Shown here in pieces: positions 22,941-34,331 of a stretch of 64,000 nt of DNA. The DNA lies in the NCBI GenBank assembly GCA_947579665.1, contig OX388343.1, positions 98,647,657 through 98,711,656 on the forward strand, read 5' to 3'. The notes below the pieces were generated by a model that made no database searches, was not told the DNA's origin, and saw only the letters and a list, made by a program, of their open reading frames with translations. The stretch's first letter is position 1, and each line of letters starts with the position of its first letter. Position numbers and translations under genes: made by a program. Source of the stretch: Sympetrum striolatum. Taxonomy: Eukaryota; Arthropoda; Insecta; Odonata; Libellulidae.

Positions 22941-23915
22941 CATTGTTTTTAGTAGAATGACCTTGAAACGCACTAGGATAGACTTTTCGTATCTACTCAT
23001 AGAGATCTAAAATATTCTCCAGCACTAAGAATAAGGATCGATTCGTAAGCATAATGAAACATTTACGGTTTGATCACAGAGAGACTCGGAGTCAAGCTCT
23101 GAGAGAAGAAAAATTTGCTTTAGGTTCTGAGCCTTGGAATACATTTATAACTAACTCCCGAGCCTGCTACAACCATGACGAGAGTGTTACGGCCGATGAA
23201 CAATTATATCCTACGAAGTGCCGATGCCCATTCATCCAATACATGCCGAATAAGCCAGATAAGTTTGGGATCAAGTACTGGGTATTAGCAGATGTGAAGT
23301 CTAAATATTGCCTAAATGCATTTCCTTATTGTGGAAAAGATGATGCTAGGGGATCAAGGCAGTCTCTTGGAGAATATGTTGTGCTATGGTTGGCAGAGCC
23401 GTTCAAAAACTCCGGTATCAACATAACTTGCAACAATTACTTCTCTTCAATCAGCCTCGCTGGAAAACTAAAAAAAACAAAATCTCATTGGTTGGAACGA
23501 TAAGAAAAAATAGAAGAGAATTACCTCCTTCGGTTCATCACAGCGATGAAATGTACTCAAAATAGACTAGGCCATAGCTTGACAAATTACCAAGCAAAAA
23601 ATATAAAAACTTGCTTTTAATCAGTACAATGCATCAGGACGTGATGATTTCTGACTCAGAAAAAGAAACCGGATACAGTTTTGTTTTACAACTGCAACAA
23701 AGTAGGAGTAGATATAATGGATAGCATGTGCCGGAAACATTCAACTCATTCGGCTGCAAAGAGATGGCCAGTGCATGTATTTTTTAACATATTGGACCTG
23801 GCCTCAATAAATAGCTGGGTTCTATTCAAAGAAACCACTGGGCGTAAACTCAGCCGGAAGGAGTAAATTCAAAGACTTGTATTAGAAATTATTGGAATCT
23901 TATTATAGATAGAGC

Positions 23916-24764
23916 TTTACTTTACAGGTTAGATGAAAGAGGAGAAAAAGGCCGTTTGCGGTCCAGGAAGTAAAGAACCGGAGGAGAAACCAACAGCCAC
24001 TGCCTACCTCCCGTACACAGCCCCGGTGTCCAGAATTATTGCTAGGATACTGGCCAAACATAACATCAGGTCCATCCACATGCCCCCTAGAAAATTGGGC
24101 AGCCAACTGACAAAAGTAAAGGACAAACTTGGACTAAAGACCCCTGGAGTGCATCGTGTTCCATGCGAGTGCGGGGCTGCTTACATTGGAGAATCTGGCC
24201 GGACCATCGAAACCAGAATAGCAGAACACTCCCGCCACATTCGTCTTCAACAACCGGAAAAATCGGCCATCGCAGAACACTCCCTTGAAGAAGGACACAA
24301 CATCAACTTCAGCCAGACGAAAGTACTGTGGAAAGCCCCTTCGTTCTGGGATCGTAAAATTAAAGAATCGATTGAGATTCAACTAGAAGAGAACAACTTT
24401 AATAGAGACGAAGGGTTCAGCCTACACAAAACGTGGCAGCCGATCATCAGACAGATTGCCGAGAGACGACGCGTTGGCGCCAGCCAATCACAAAAGTAGA
24501 GACGAAGGATGCAGCTTACACAAAATGTGGCAGCCGATCATCACACAGATTGCCGAGAGACGACGCGTTGGCCCCAGCCAGTCACAGAAGTGGAAGGGGA
24601 ACTGAGTCCCCCCCTATATAAGCGGACCAACTTCGAGCACTTGCACTTCGTTCCTGAAGATCGCCACGAAGGATGTGGCCGAAACGTCGCTTTTATCCGA
24701 AGCCTGCACCCGGCTGGAGACCCGAGAACTATTCCTTCACCCCTAATAATAATAATAATAGAGC
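23916..24764 (+). mobile_element. Penelope-like 3' fragment with GIY-YIG endonuclease, inserted in piggyBac
   Basis: The insert is flanked by ATAGAGC at 23909-23915 and 24758-24764, a likely 7-bp target duplication. It encodes 23933-24499, with GVHRVPCECGAAYIGESGRT, then IETRIAEHSRHIRLQQPEKS and AIAEHSLEEGHNI, the GIY-YIG nuclease domain that ends Penelope-like proteins of this branch. The reverse transcriptase part is absent (5' truncation). The 3' untranslated part carries CCTGAAGATCGCCACGAAGG and GGCCGAAACGTCGC, a 3' signature seen in such elements, and ends in an AATAAT repeat. Confidence 0.82.
24404..24591 (+). repeat. 94-bp tandem duplication in the GIY-YIG fragment
   Basis: Units 24404-24497 and 24498-24591 both begin AGAGACGAAGG and end CACA(A/G)AAGT. 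They differ at several positions, so the duplication is not recent. The junction creates the TAG that ends the open frame at 24499. Confidence 0.85.
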
Positions 24765-24967
24765 CACCTCCCTCATATTCCTTTGCAATGTCGGGAATTT
24801 TATCAGGGGTAGCAAGTGCGCCAATAAGACCGCAGAAAAGAAGAAAGTGTCAGATCTCACCTGGATGTTATAACAAATCCAGTAATTTGTGCCTAAAATG
24901 TAGGAAAATATACAGTGGAATATGCTCTGTAAAAGTGGCCATGTGCAGAATCTGCGGTAAAAAATGA

Positions 24968-25384
24968 TGTACTCTTGGATACATAGAGTGATATTCTCTC
25001 TTATCATATATCTTAAAAATGTTAACCCATTACTTAATAAGAAATAAATATTAATTTGTAAGAACAATAGCGAAACTTTATTATGATTTCAAACCTTACA
25101 TTGTGAAGATGATGAATTGTTACTATAATGACTTGGATTTATTGTAAACTAGCGAATGATGGAAGGAAATAACATTTTAAGAATGATGCAAGTATTAAGG
25201 TAAGTCTAAAATAAAAATCAACATAAAAAAACTAGCACCAGAGTGGATAAGCACAGAATGAGATATGAGTAACTGAAGGCCATTCTCGATAAATGCATGA
25301 TTAATTGCTAGGTTTTCCATGAAGGTCTGATCGCTGCCTTCACTTTACAGCCGAAAATGTTAGTAACCCTGCTTCTTTATAGTC
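24968..25384. other. AT-rich stretch between piggyBac and Penelope-like elements
   Basis: No coding feature. The first part may be the piggyBac 3' region; no terminal inverted repeat with a TTAA target was identified. Confidence 0.4.
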
Positions 25385-27065
25385 TATAAACTTATTCGGG
25401 ATCCGGGAACAAGTTGTTACTATGAATCCTCTTCCACCGAGGCTTTACGGTCTCCCTGAAGTTCATAAACCTGATCTACCTGTGCGTCCCGTGGTGTCAA
25501 GTATTTCTTCAGTTTCACACAAGCTGGCATCCAAGCTGAATACTTTTTTATCGAATCTGGGGTTTTTTAAATTGGATTATAGTGCCAAAAATTCCCTAGA
25601 TTTGATAGACAAACTTAAGAAGCTCACATTACCACCCAACTGCAAACTTGTGTCCTTCGACGTGTCTAATTTGTTTACTAACATTCCGGTGGATGAGACT
25701 CTCTCACTTGTGGAAAGTATTTTACTCAAAAACGGTTGGACTCGTCACTTTGTGAAAGACATTTTGAATCTGTTGAGTGTTTGTTTATGTCACAATTACT
25801 TTTTATTTAATGGTATATTTTTTAAGCAGGATAAAGGTCTTGCTATGGGCTCGCCCCTATCCCCTCTCATGGCTGAAATTTTCATGAATAACTTTGAATC
25901 TTCATTTTTTAATTCAAATTTTAACCTGTTGACTAATGTTATTGCCTGGTTTAGGTATGTCGATGATATTCTTTGTATCTGGAAAGGAACAGATAGACAG
26001 CTCACTCTCTTCGTGTCTTTCTCAAATTCCATCCACCCTTCAATTTCATTTACTCATGAGATAGAAACGGATCATTCCATTAATTTCTTAGATGTTACAA
26101 TTTCGTTTTTTGATTCTGCATTGTCTTTTTCCATTTTTAGAAAGCCCACTTATACGGATCACACCATTCACTTTTCCTCTAATCATCCTTATTCTCATAA
26201 ATTAGCCATCTTTCACTCCTTAATTCACCGACCTCTGCTTATTCCGTTATCAAATGAGAATTTCAATAAAGAACTTAATATTATCCGTTACCTTGCTTCC
26301 ATGAATGGATACTCCCCTGACCTCATTATGAAATTATTAAAAAGTAAGCAACGAATTCTAGCCTTAAGAAATATTTTTAACCCACCACCTAAATCAACCG
26401 AAGATCAAATCAGTTGGTTTTCCATTAATTTTGTCGATAATTGTAGTTATAAACTAGCCAGAACTATTACCACAGACAAGAAACATCCTGCTTTTTATAC
26501 CGGTCAGAACCTCGGGTCATTATTTTGCAACACCAAAGACCGTTTTGATCCCCAGACCAGATCAGGAATATATAGACTTGCCTGCAACAATTGTGACACT
26601 GTTTACGTTGGTCGTACCACCCGCAATGTTAGAATAAGGGTGGATGAGCACAAAAGATCTTTTAACAATCTTTCTAATTCATCACATTTCGCCGATCATT
26701 TGATTAACAACGATCATCTTTCCGACTTCACCCCCATATTTTAAACCATGGACGTAAAGGTACCAAATTAGACCGTTTAGAAGAGTTTTACATACGCCTT
26801 CACCAATTTTACTCCATTCCTTTAGCTAACGAGTTTTTGTTTTCTAACAGCCAGTCCCCACTCCTCAAGACTCTTTTCCCCAATTTGCCCTCCCCCTCGT
26901 GATGCAACATTGCATTCTTTTTACCCCTCCTCTTACCCCTCCCCTTCTTTTGGTTCTGTATAAATTTTCTTGCTCTTTGATTTTACTTCTTGTTCTGAGG
27001 ATGGTGCTGTGACACCGAAACCGGTTAACAGTTATATTAAATTTGTGGAATTAGTACAAGTGTGT
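25385..27065 (+). mobile_element. Penelope-like retroelement, near-complete coding end
   Basis: A 5'-truncated element with a long open reverse transcriptase/endonuclease frame (25422-26744), a short frame-shifted continuation to about 26902, a pyrimidine-rich untranslated region, and the 3' signature ACACCGAAACCGGTTAACAG, then ATTAAATTTGTGG, near 27013-27055. No target duplication was determined. Confidence 0.85.
25422..26902 (+). pseudogene. Penelope-like reverse transcriptase with GIY-YIG endonuclease
   Basis: The 440-codon frame contains, in order, RLYGLPEVHK and RPVVSSISS (about residue 20), FDVSNLFTNIP (about 75), GLAMGSPLSPLMAEIFM (about 140), the catalytic box RYVDDIL (about 178), NFLDVTI (about 222), FSIFRKPTYTDHTIHFSSNH, and the endonuclease pattern SGIYRL followed by DTVYVGRTTR (about 385-405). 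This enzyme copies element RNA at a nick made by its GIY-YIG domain. A one-base change near 26735 shifts the frame. The other frame continues ILNHGRKGTKLDRLEEFYIR to a stop at about 26900, so this copy is probably dead but young. The amino-terminal end of the usual protein is missing. Confidence 0.88.
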
Positions 27066-27430
27066 TGTGTTTCATTTTTGGTGTTTTTGAAAAATGTACA
27101 AGTAAGTTCATTCATTAACCAGATCACTACCATGGCACTTCTAATGCAGTCAAAAAATACTATAAACATGGATAGCCTCCATTGCCAAGGACTCCATCAT
27201 ACAAACCCCTTTAAAAAATTTCTTTTAAAGCAAATTCACTAAAAATGTGCGAGTCATGGTTGTACCTTCTCCATCTTGCCATAATATTTTGAATTTTAAG
27301 GTCAGAATTACCAACGATCTATTAAAAATAAATATTATTTTCAATAGTACTAGTTGCTATTGATATTCAAACCCTAGGCAAAGAATATTAAGTTATTCTT
27401 TTGTTTCAAACCAGAAAATTTTAACTGAAA
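27066..27430. other. Stretch without recognised gene
   Basis: AT-rich. A short open run from 26970 to 27242 overlaps the Penelope 3' end and has no recognisable domain. Confidence 0.4.
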
Positions 27431-27779
27431 TAATTCTTTATGTTTAAGAAAGTAATTGAACCAGGGCTACCAGGGATTCTTTATTCGGATGTGTTTACTC
27501 TATGCTCCCAATCACTCTAGGGAATTTCTTCATTATATAAAATAAAGCATTTGCCTTTCTTTGCTCTTCCCTAGAGGAGAAAAATGTTACAACCTCTCCT
27601 TGCAGGTCTGCTAACACCTGCAAAACTTTCTTAGCCACTCTGATCATAGTGGCTTGACTGAGACCATGAGCTTCTCCAGCAACGTCCTGATATGAGCTTT
27701 TAGTAAAAAGGCTTAATGTCACTAGTAATTGCACAGTAGGAGAGACTGGTAATCCACTGTGTTTAGACAAAAGTCTCAT
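27430..27779 (-). pseudogene. PIF/Harbinger transposase fragment
   Basis: The minus strand reads SPTVQLLVTLSLFTKSSYQD, then VAGEAHGLSQATMIRVAKKV and FPRVIGSIE followed by TAA. In the family this position is IG.(I/V)DCTH, the first catalytic Asp region of DDE_Tnp_4 nucleases. Here Asp-Cys is replaced by Glu-stop and a shifted THIRIKNP-like continuation follows, so the fragment is dead. Only about 110 codons are present. It could have mobilised elements of the Myb/SANT-like type in the past, but no link beyond family knowledge is visible. Confidence 0.75.
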
Positions 27780-30700
27780 TTGATCCCGCCACGGGGAGCG
27801 GAATCGCCGCTTGCCTTCCTTTTTTTAAGTTGTGACTGTTAATTGCCTTAATTCCATTCTCAAGCTTCCCACCTATTAAATTAAGGGGATTAGAAACCTA
27901 GAGAAAAATCCTTAAGCCCCACCCCTAGGTTTTGATTTGGCTATTCACCTCTGACAAAAGGAAGAGTAAAAAAGCATAGTAAAGAGGGGTGGTTGAACAT
28001 GGTTGGGGGGTCCAAGCACCCAGGGGTTGGGTTGTCTCTGCGATAAGAAAATCTCCATTTGTAATATCATTTACTTATTTATTAAACTGTGCTGCTGCTG
28101 TTAGACATTGTGCCAATATTTGGAAATATGTAAATGAATGAATGAATTAACTTTTCATTAAGACAAGGTTAAACCAAAGTTGGCCTCTCTTTCAACTACC
28201 CTCAAATATGAATACATACATGAAAATATTTAAAGACCAATGCTATAAATATTGGGTTTTTGGGGAAAAATATTCTCAACTGAAGGTTGAAGAGGAAAAA
28301 AAAACTGCACTGCGTGAGGAAATACAAACACAAGGAAGGGGGTGAAAAAAATTCAAAAACACAGTTAATATAGCAAATAAGAAGTTCATCAAATTAATTC
28401 AATGACAATTGAAATAAATAACAGATTATGCATGATTCTAAACCCAAAGAATCCAAAAGCTAAAATCAAAATCATAATGTATACAAAGTAGGAATTTTCG
28501 ATGTGTATAGATTTTATATTTGGAAGAGCAAGCTGTTAGGTTGGCACGGTCTCTGAGGCATACAATTTTGGACAGGGACAAGATTTGGGAGGTCTTCCAG
28601 TGGTCTATTGCTGGGCGATTTCCTTGGATATTCTATCAGATGTGGAAAACAATCAATTAAACCAGCCACATGGCCAAGATCTTCCATTTTTCCACCCGAA
28701 GAGCGACCATTGCACATGTGAAAGGTCTCACTGAAATCAATTTCCAAACAAAGGACAGCGGAGACCAGAGATTTAAAAATTTAGCAAAGAAAAATAGGAT
28801 TTTCTTATAGTAATATTGGTGCAAATATTTTAACTGTTTGGAAGCTCAGCCTAATTGTTTGCTGTATTTTTTTTATGGAGTGTTGTTTCACTACAAAAGG
28901 ACACAGAAAAGTTAATAACCTGTTGGTTCTGCTATCTCTTGAATGTATTTTCTTAAATTTGTTTTGATAAAAACTTCTGACTGTATCTTTGTTTAAGAGA
29001 CAAATACAGAAACATTGCTTCGTAATAATTTTGGTTTCTCCAACCATCCTTCAAAGTTAATCATTTGGGCCCTGAGCTATGGGATTACATTGCCAACAGC
29101 TCTGTATGTAATAGGGTTTTGATCTTTCTCTGCCTTGAAATAATGAATACGTTGTTTATAGAATATGAGAAATGCTGTCTCTTCTCTTCTGGCTAAGGAA
29201 CTTCTGTGAAGATATTTCCTTGCGGTTTATCGAACCTGATTTGAAGCAAATACATTCCATTTTAATTTTTGTTGATTTTCATTACCAGAAATGGCAATTG
29301 AAAGGTTTGGAGGAATTAATAGTTGTGCAACCTCCAAGGAATATTACCAGCGTAATATATTTATTAACAGTTTATTAACACATTAACAAACAACTACTCT
29401 GTTGGGACTAGGATTACTGAAATAATACAGCAGTCTCACAACTGGGAAAATTCTATGAAAGCCTTCTCATAAACATTTGCATTGGAATCAAGATATGGAA
29501 ATAACTGGTCTTTCTCTCTGCCAAGCATCAGAGAGGATAACACAGTACATTAGCAATGTTGCTTTTAAATTACTCCCTGCCATATGCCACTGGCATCTCA
29601 CGGGCATAGATCAAATCCAAAGAGAATCTCTAAAGTTCGATGGCCAAACTGTGCTTCTTCTTTTGCCATATGCTTGTTTATCTTCCATTTGAAGATTAAG
29701 ATAAAACTATCTATTTATTGCTGTCCTCTTGCATCTTCGCATCGCCCAGATTTTTGAGCAACCATGGTTGGGTTGGGTGGTTGGGTAAAGGAAGAAGAGG
29801 CAGGGATAAAAGTCTATGGAAGGAGGGCCTTGAAGGTCTCAACAGTAGCACTGTTTCTCTTCTGGAGCTCTTTCCACAGAATGGGTTAAACATCTTTCTG
29901 ACTCTTGTATGATTATAGGAATTGTATAAAATTTACAGACTTGAAAAGTTTTTTTTTTAAAGATAAAGAATGGAGCCATGCCTTGTGCGAAATATAATTT
30001 TCGTATCGTAAGAAAATGATTGATTTTTAAGCTTTTTGCTATTTTTTTTCTGCAATATGTTTAGAGTTTTTATATTGTCACCATGCACGAGTCCTAGATT
30101 CATCTTTTAAATGAGGAATGGTGAAAACAGATATTTTATCTTCATTAATAGCAAAGCAAAATCTGACAGTCCGAAAACAGATATTCAGGGGAGGTGTCCA
30201 ATCCCCTTAAGTAATCTCTGTACTACAGCTTTATGGAATCTATATTTTTATACACACTAGCTAGCAACAAATATTTTATTTAGTTAGATGGTATGCCAAT
30301 AGAGGCTTAGCAGCCCTAAGTCAAAATCTAAGAATATGAAATTTGGACTTATCTTAGTTACATGTTAGCTGTTACTGAGCGTTGTTAAACAATATATGAA
30401 TATATCAGTTTAATTTGAATAAATAAAAATAATTGGCATAATGGTATAAGAATTAGCTATTATATAAATTTTTATCAAAAAGAGTACATTTTCATCAAAA
30501 ATGCCATGCCATTCTTTGAATACACCATGTTATTGAGGCTGGCACTAAAAAAAGTTAATGTGAATTTAGCAAAAAATTGTACAATGCACATTGTAAATAA
30601 AATAATAAGAGGTGTGTAAATAAAATAATGAGACTGATAGCTTAGTTTTCATTGGGCAACACCGATGACATGGGACTAAGAAGAAGAGACAGGTGAACGT

Positions 30701-31110
30701 GTGATATGCTATCAGTGCTAAACTCACTAGAGTTATGTTGGTTACCTGTAGTGATTGTTTAATGGAGCAAGTTTTGCTTGTGCTTTGTGAGAATGTGCTA
30801 ATGCGCCAAAGCTATCGATGAGTTTGTTATCACTTTTTAGTTTGTTGATAAATATATTTTTTTCAATCAATGAAAATTTCAGTAGGTTTATGTAGTACAT
30901 AAAAGAAATGTTTTTTAATAGTGGGCAATATAAACATCAGATTAAATGTTCAAAACTGCCTTCTAATGGACAAGTTCTGAGGGTTGGCTGGAGGGAACAA
31001 AAACTGGCTAACAAAGAGGAGAGAGAATTTTTTAACACTAACCAAGTGTGTTCTTCCAATGATGTTCTACACAAAAATGTCACTGTAACTTAGCAATTTT
31101 TTGTGCTATA
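27780..31110. other. Long stretch without a recognised gene
   Basis: Two stretches have slightly protein-like composition that I cannot assign: 28500-28760 (for example LRHTILDRDKIWEVFQWSI on +) and 29470-29700. A dispersed repeat lies at 28170-28365 and is listed separately. The rest is AT-rich with frequent stops. No RNA gene was found. Confidence 0.45.
28170..28365 (+). repeat. Dispersed repeat, copy A
   Basis: It resembles 48060-48270: both have a GTTGGCC/GTGGGCC box, then GGGGAAAAA or GGGAAAAAAA, CAACTGAAGGTTGA or CGACTGAAGGTTGA, an A-rich run, and AAGG(A/G)(A/G)GGGGGTGAAAAAAA. The two are diverged. It may be a SINE-like repeat; no A or B box is clear. Confidence 0.5.
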
Positions 31111-31116
31111 CAGGGT

Positions 31117-31676
31117 GTCAGAAATGGGTCTAGGACATTTTGGCGCGGCCACTTCAGCACGGCTACTTCGGCGCGACACAGGCCCATTTCGGTGTGGGCC
31201 ACTTCGGCATGGGACATTTTGGCGCGAGCCACGGTTATGACCAAAAACAACTTCGTTGTTCCTTAAATTATTAGTGAATGATATGTAACTTGCGTTTAGC
31301 ATAAGATATAGAATTCGTCCATGGAATGGAAATTAGAAGTATATTGTTTGATTTTTTAAGATGTTGTAAAGTTATTTAAATAGTGTACAACCCAACCTAA
31401 CCCAACACAACCCAACACAAACCCAACCCAACCCACCCAACCCTACCCGAATTTTATATCTTACGCTAATTAAGAGTTACATATTATTAATTAATAATTT
31501 AAAGAGCAATGAAGTTGTTTTTGGTCATAACCATGGCTCCCGCCGAAGTGGCCCGCGTCAAAATGGGCCTGTGCCGAAGTGGCTTGTGCCGAAGTGGCCG
31601 TGCCGAGGTGGCCGTGCCGAGGTGGCCGCGCCAAAGTGGCTGTGCCGAAATGTCCCATTCCAGTCAGAAATGGGTC
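31117..31676. mobile_element. Fold-back element with GC-rich arms
   Basis: A 14-base direct repeat, GTCAGAAATGGGTC, lies at 31117-31130 and 31663-31676. Between them two long arms (about 31131-31312 and 31450-31662) are reverse complements of each other. Their outer parts are a minisatellite of variants of GGCCACTTCGGCACGG beginning GGACATTT(T/C)GGC. Their inner parts (TTATGACCAAAAACAACTTC and its complement) are single copy. The loop holds a CCCAACCCAAC-type array at 31389-31448. No coding sequence is present. The right arm has more GC-rich units than the left. Confidence 0.8.
31389..31448 (+). repeat. (CCCAA)n-like repeat in the fold-back loop
   Basis: An imperfect pentamer run (CAACCCAACCTAACCCAACA and similar) with one CCTAA, the insect telomere unit on this strand. 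The majority unit is CCCAA, so I do not call it telomeric. Confidence 0.7.
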
Positions 31677-33066
31677 AATCCATACTAAGTGGTCTAAAAA
31701 AAAATAATTGGTTGCTTGAAGAAAAAATTGATATTTGGTGAATATACCCTTAAGATTAGAGAGCTCAAAATTATTTTTTAAATATTTTTAATGTTTACTG
31801 TTTGGAAATGGCAGCCATTTTAGTACTTGGCTTTAGTACATTTTAGTACACAAAGTTTTTCGTGTTTGCTGGTATCTACAATTTCTTAAATTATTCAGCA
31901 ATGGGTTGCCATAGGACTATCAAATAAGCTGCATTGAGTTAAGTACACTATGACCTATGAAATCAATCCATACCTAGCTAGATGTATTTATTAAACATTT
32001 TTTTACAGCTTAAAATTATTGGTCAAAAATGAACAAAATTCAACTTTTGATGAGAATTTTTTTCAAGAAGGAACAATTTCTCAGCCTTAATATTTTTTGG
32101 TCTGTTACACTATGTAGTATAGTTACTTTTCATAAAGAATCGATGTTAGCAAGATTACCGTTTAAAACAATATTCTCTTATAAAAAACATATTTTTGAAT
32201 TTTTTTTCAAATTTTCACTTGCAATATCTTGGTTGGGGGACCAGATAAAAATATAAAAATTGTCCACATTAAAGGTCTTTATCATATAAAACTTCAGTAT
32301 AAATGTCAACTTTGAGATTCAATTGAAACATAGTAAAAGAATTGTCAATTTGAGCATAAAATATGATATTTTTGCCTTTGCGACTACTGGCTTATAAATG
32401 TAGGCATGGTAATTTCATGATTTAAATACATCTGATCAAATTTAAACTCTATGGTAACACAGGATTTCAAATAAATTAAAGGATGCATTGTTGGAATAGT
32501 ATAAATAATTAAAAAGTTCAAATTACCAAATAAACAGGATTTAAAATGTTTTGGATTGTCTCATTGAATTCTAAGACTACTTAGGTATCACTGAATAAAA
32601 AATAAAAATAATAAATAAACTGGCAACAATTCCTTTTCACCTACAATCAGACAAGTTTTTACTTAAATTTTCTTTCAAAGTTTGTGAAATTTCTTCTCAA
32701 AGTTTAGGCGTTATGTTAAAAGTTTGCCCAGTCATAGTGGTGAAGTCTGCTTCTTCAAAATATTTTTAATTGGCATCCAAACTTGGTCTTTTGCATGCTT
32801 TTTAAACGAGGTCCTTGGTCCTGGTGGGTGAGAAAATATAACAGGCACATCTTGGATTTGATGCTCCCATTTTGTTACATAAAATATGCAAATACTCAAC
32901 CATAGTAGAGGATCGTTTATCTAAACATCTAAACAACGAACATTTCATGAAAGATATTGAACACCAATCGAACACTATTTTGAACACCACCACTACGTGA
33001 GTTTAGAGCTGATCTATTGCAGGTGTGCAGGTGTAAATATTTATACTATATTAATTAATCTTCTCA
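31677..33066. other. Stretch without a recognised gene
   Basis: AT-rich. 32760-33000 has somewhat fewer stops on the minus strand (for example FSHPPGPRTSFKKHAKDQVW in one frame) but no family is recognised. It may be part of an older element. Confidence 0.4.
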
Positions 33067-34331
33067 ATGGATAAAAAGAAGAAGAGAACTTATCCAGAAG
33101 TTAGTTCAAGTGGTGGAAACGTCAAGAGAAATAGACAGGTGCTGACATAACAGCAAAAAGTGGACATAATAAATAAAATAGATTGTAGTGTCATTTCATT
33201 CAATCTTCAGCAGGAATAGAACGTTAGCCGGACAACTATACATGATATAAAATCACAGGACTAAATTCTTCAATATATTGCAGAAGCTGACTTAATGGTA
33301 GTCATTTCCAAAATAAAAAATTTACGGGGCCCGAATAGCACCAGTTTGGACAAAGTGTTGTACGAGTGGTTTTGCTAATGTAGGAGTGAATGAGCTCCTA
33401 TATTTGGACATTTGTTGATATAAAAAGCAAAGTCATACCACAAGGAGTTAAGAATTGAAGGCTTTGTGATTACATTACTGGATGGTGACAAAAATTCAAT
33501 TATCGTCATGGAATGTGATTTTAAAAGTAACTGGCAAAAAGTATCTGCTAACCATGAACTTGCAGAGGAATTTGTAAGATATTTCATGAACTTTATGCAG
33601 GAGCATAAGCTTATTCCTGAGCAGGTATACAACACCGATTAGATGGGTTTGTTTTGGCACTCTCTTCCTCAACAAAGTTTTGTTTGCAGTGATCAGCAGC
33701 GGGAGTCAAGAAATCTAAAAAAAGACTAACTGTTTTGGTATGTGCCAATTGCTGCAGGGACACATAATTGTAAGTTAACGATGATTGGAAAAATGCAAAA
33801 CTCAGTGCATTCAAGGGTGTTTAAGTTTTACCTGTTATTTACCGGTCGAATAAATGTTCATGGGTTACGCAAGAAATATTTAAAGATTGGTTTTAAATCA
33901 TTTTGTTCCTGAAGTAAGGGATAGTGCAAAAAAGGTTAGACTGCCAGATGATACAAACAATCTTGTTATTGCAGGATAACTGCCCAGATCATCCACCAGT
34001 AGAAACCTTATCCAAACTAAATGTGTTTATTTTGTATCTGCCCACGAACTGCACCTCTTTGATCCAGCCTATGGATCAAGGCAGAATTAGAAGCCTTAAG
34101 TACCATTATTGAAGTGAGATTATGCAAAAGATTGTGAACTTAGATGGACCATTCAATTTTGATAATTTTAAGAAAACAATAACTCTGAAAGAAGCTGTTT
34201 GGTTTCTGTCAGAAGTGTGGAGTAAACAATGTTTTCTGAAACAATGTTTTTATGTTATGAAAAATAGAGAATATGCGTATTTGATTTTGGAAAATAATAT
34301 TTTCCCTTATACCTTGGGACAATATATATAG
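33067..34331 (+). pseudogene. Tigger/jerky-type (pogo clade) transposase pseudogene
   Basis: It starts at the ATG of MDKKKKRTYPEVSSSGG. The amino end has the helix-turn-helix pattern QQKVDIINKIDCS, then NVSRTTIHDIKSQ. The CENP-B-like second DNA-binding half (LDKVLYEWFC) follows. The nuclease domain reads LIPEQVYNTD, a stop where Glu is expected, then MGLFWHSLPQQSF; then AGTHNCKLTMIGK; then LLLQDNCPDHPPVETL and LPTNCTSLIQPMDQG. The two catalytic Asp-containing motifs (YN.D and LL.DN) are visible. At least five stops and several shifts break the frame. This is a cut-and-paste transposase relic of the same family as CENP-B. Terminal repeats were not identified. Confidence 0.82.

Larger units (their letters stand above)
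22950..24967 (+). pseudogene. piggyBac-type transposase, broken and split by an insertion
   Basis: The segment 23054-23503 reads YPTKCRCPFIQYMPNKPDKF, then GIKYWVLADVKSKYCLNAFP, the catalytic-core signature of piggyBac (DDE_Tnp_1_7) transposases. The first Asp (LADVKSKY) is present. The second, expected in a TTDNFF-like motif, is replaced (ITCNNYF). After a shift at about 23500 the frame resumes with RRELPPSVHHSDEM, and 23681-23866 reads FYNCNKVGVDIMDSM and RWPVHVFFNILDLASINSWV. The cysteine-rich C-terminal zinc finger (RKCQIS, CLKCRKIY, CRICGKK) lies at 24830-24967, displaced by a Penelope-type insert. Removing the insert puts the two parts in one frame. A partial upstream match (MTLKRTRIDFSYLL) is near 22960. 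Confidence 0.85.

Noticed and set aside
28514..28747. Possible exon of an unknown gene
   Set aside because: Both strands are partly open and neither gives a recognisable family; no consistent splice sites.
31389..31448. Interstitial telomere array
   Set aside because: The main unit is CCCAA rather than CCTAA, only one true telomere unit occurs, and it sits in the loop of a fold-back element.
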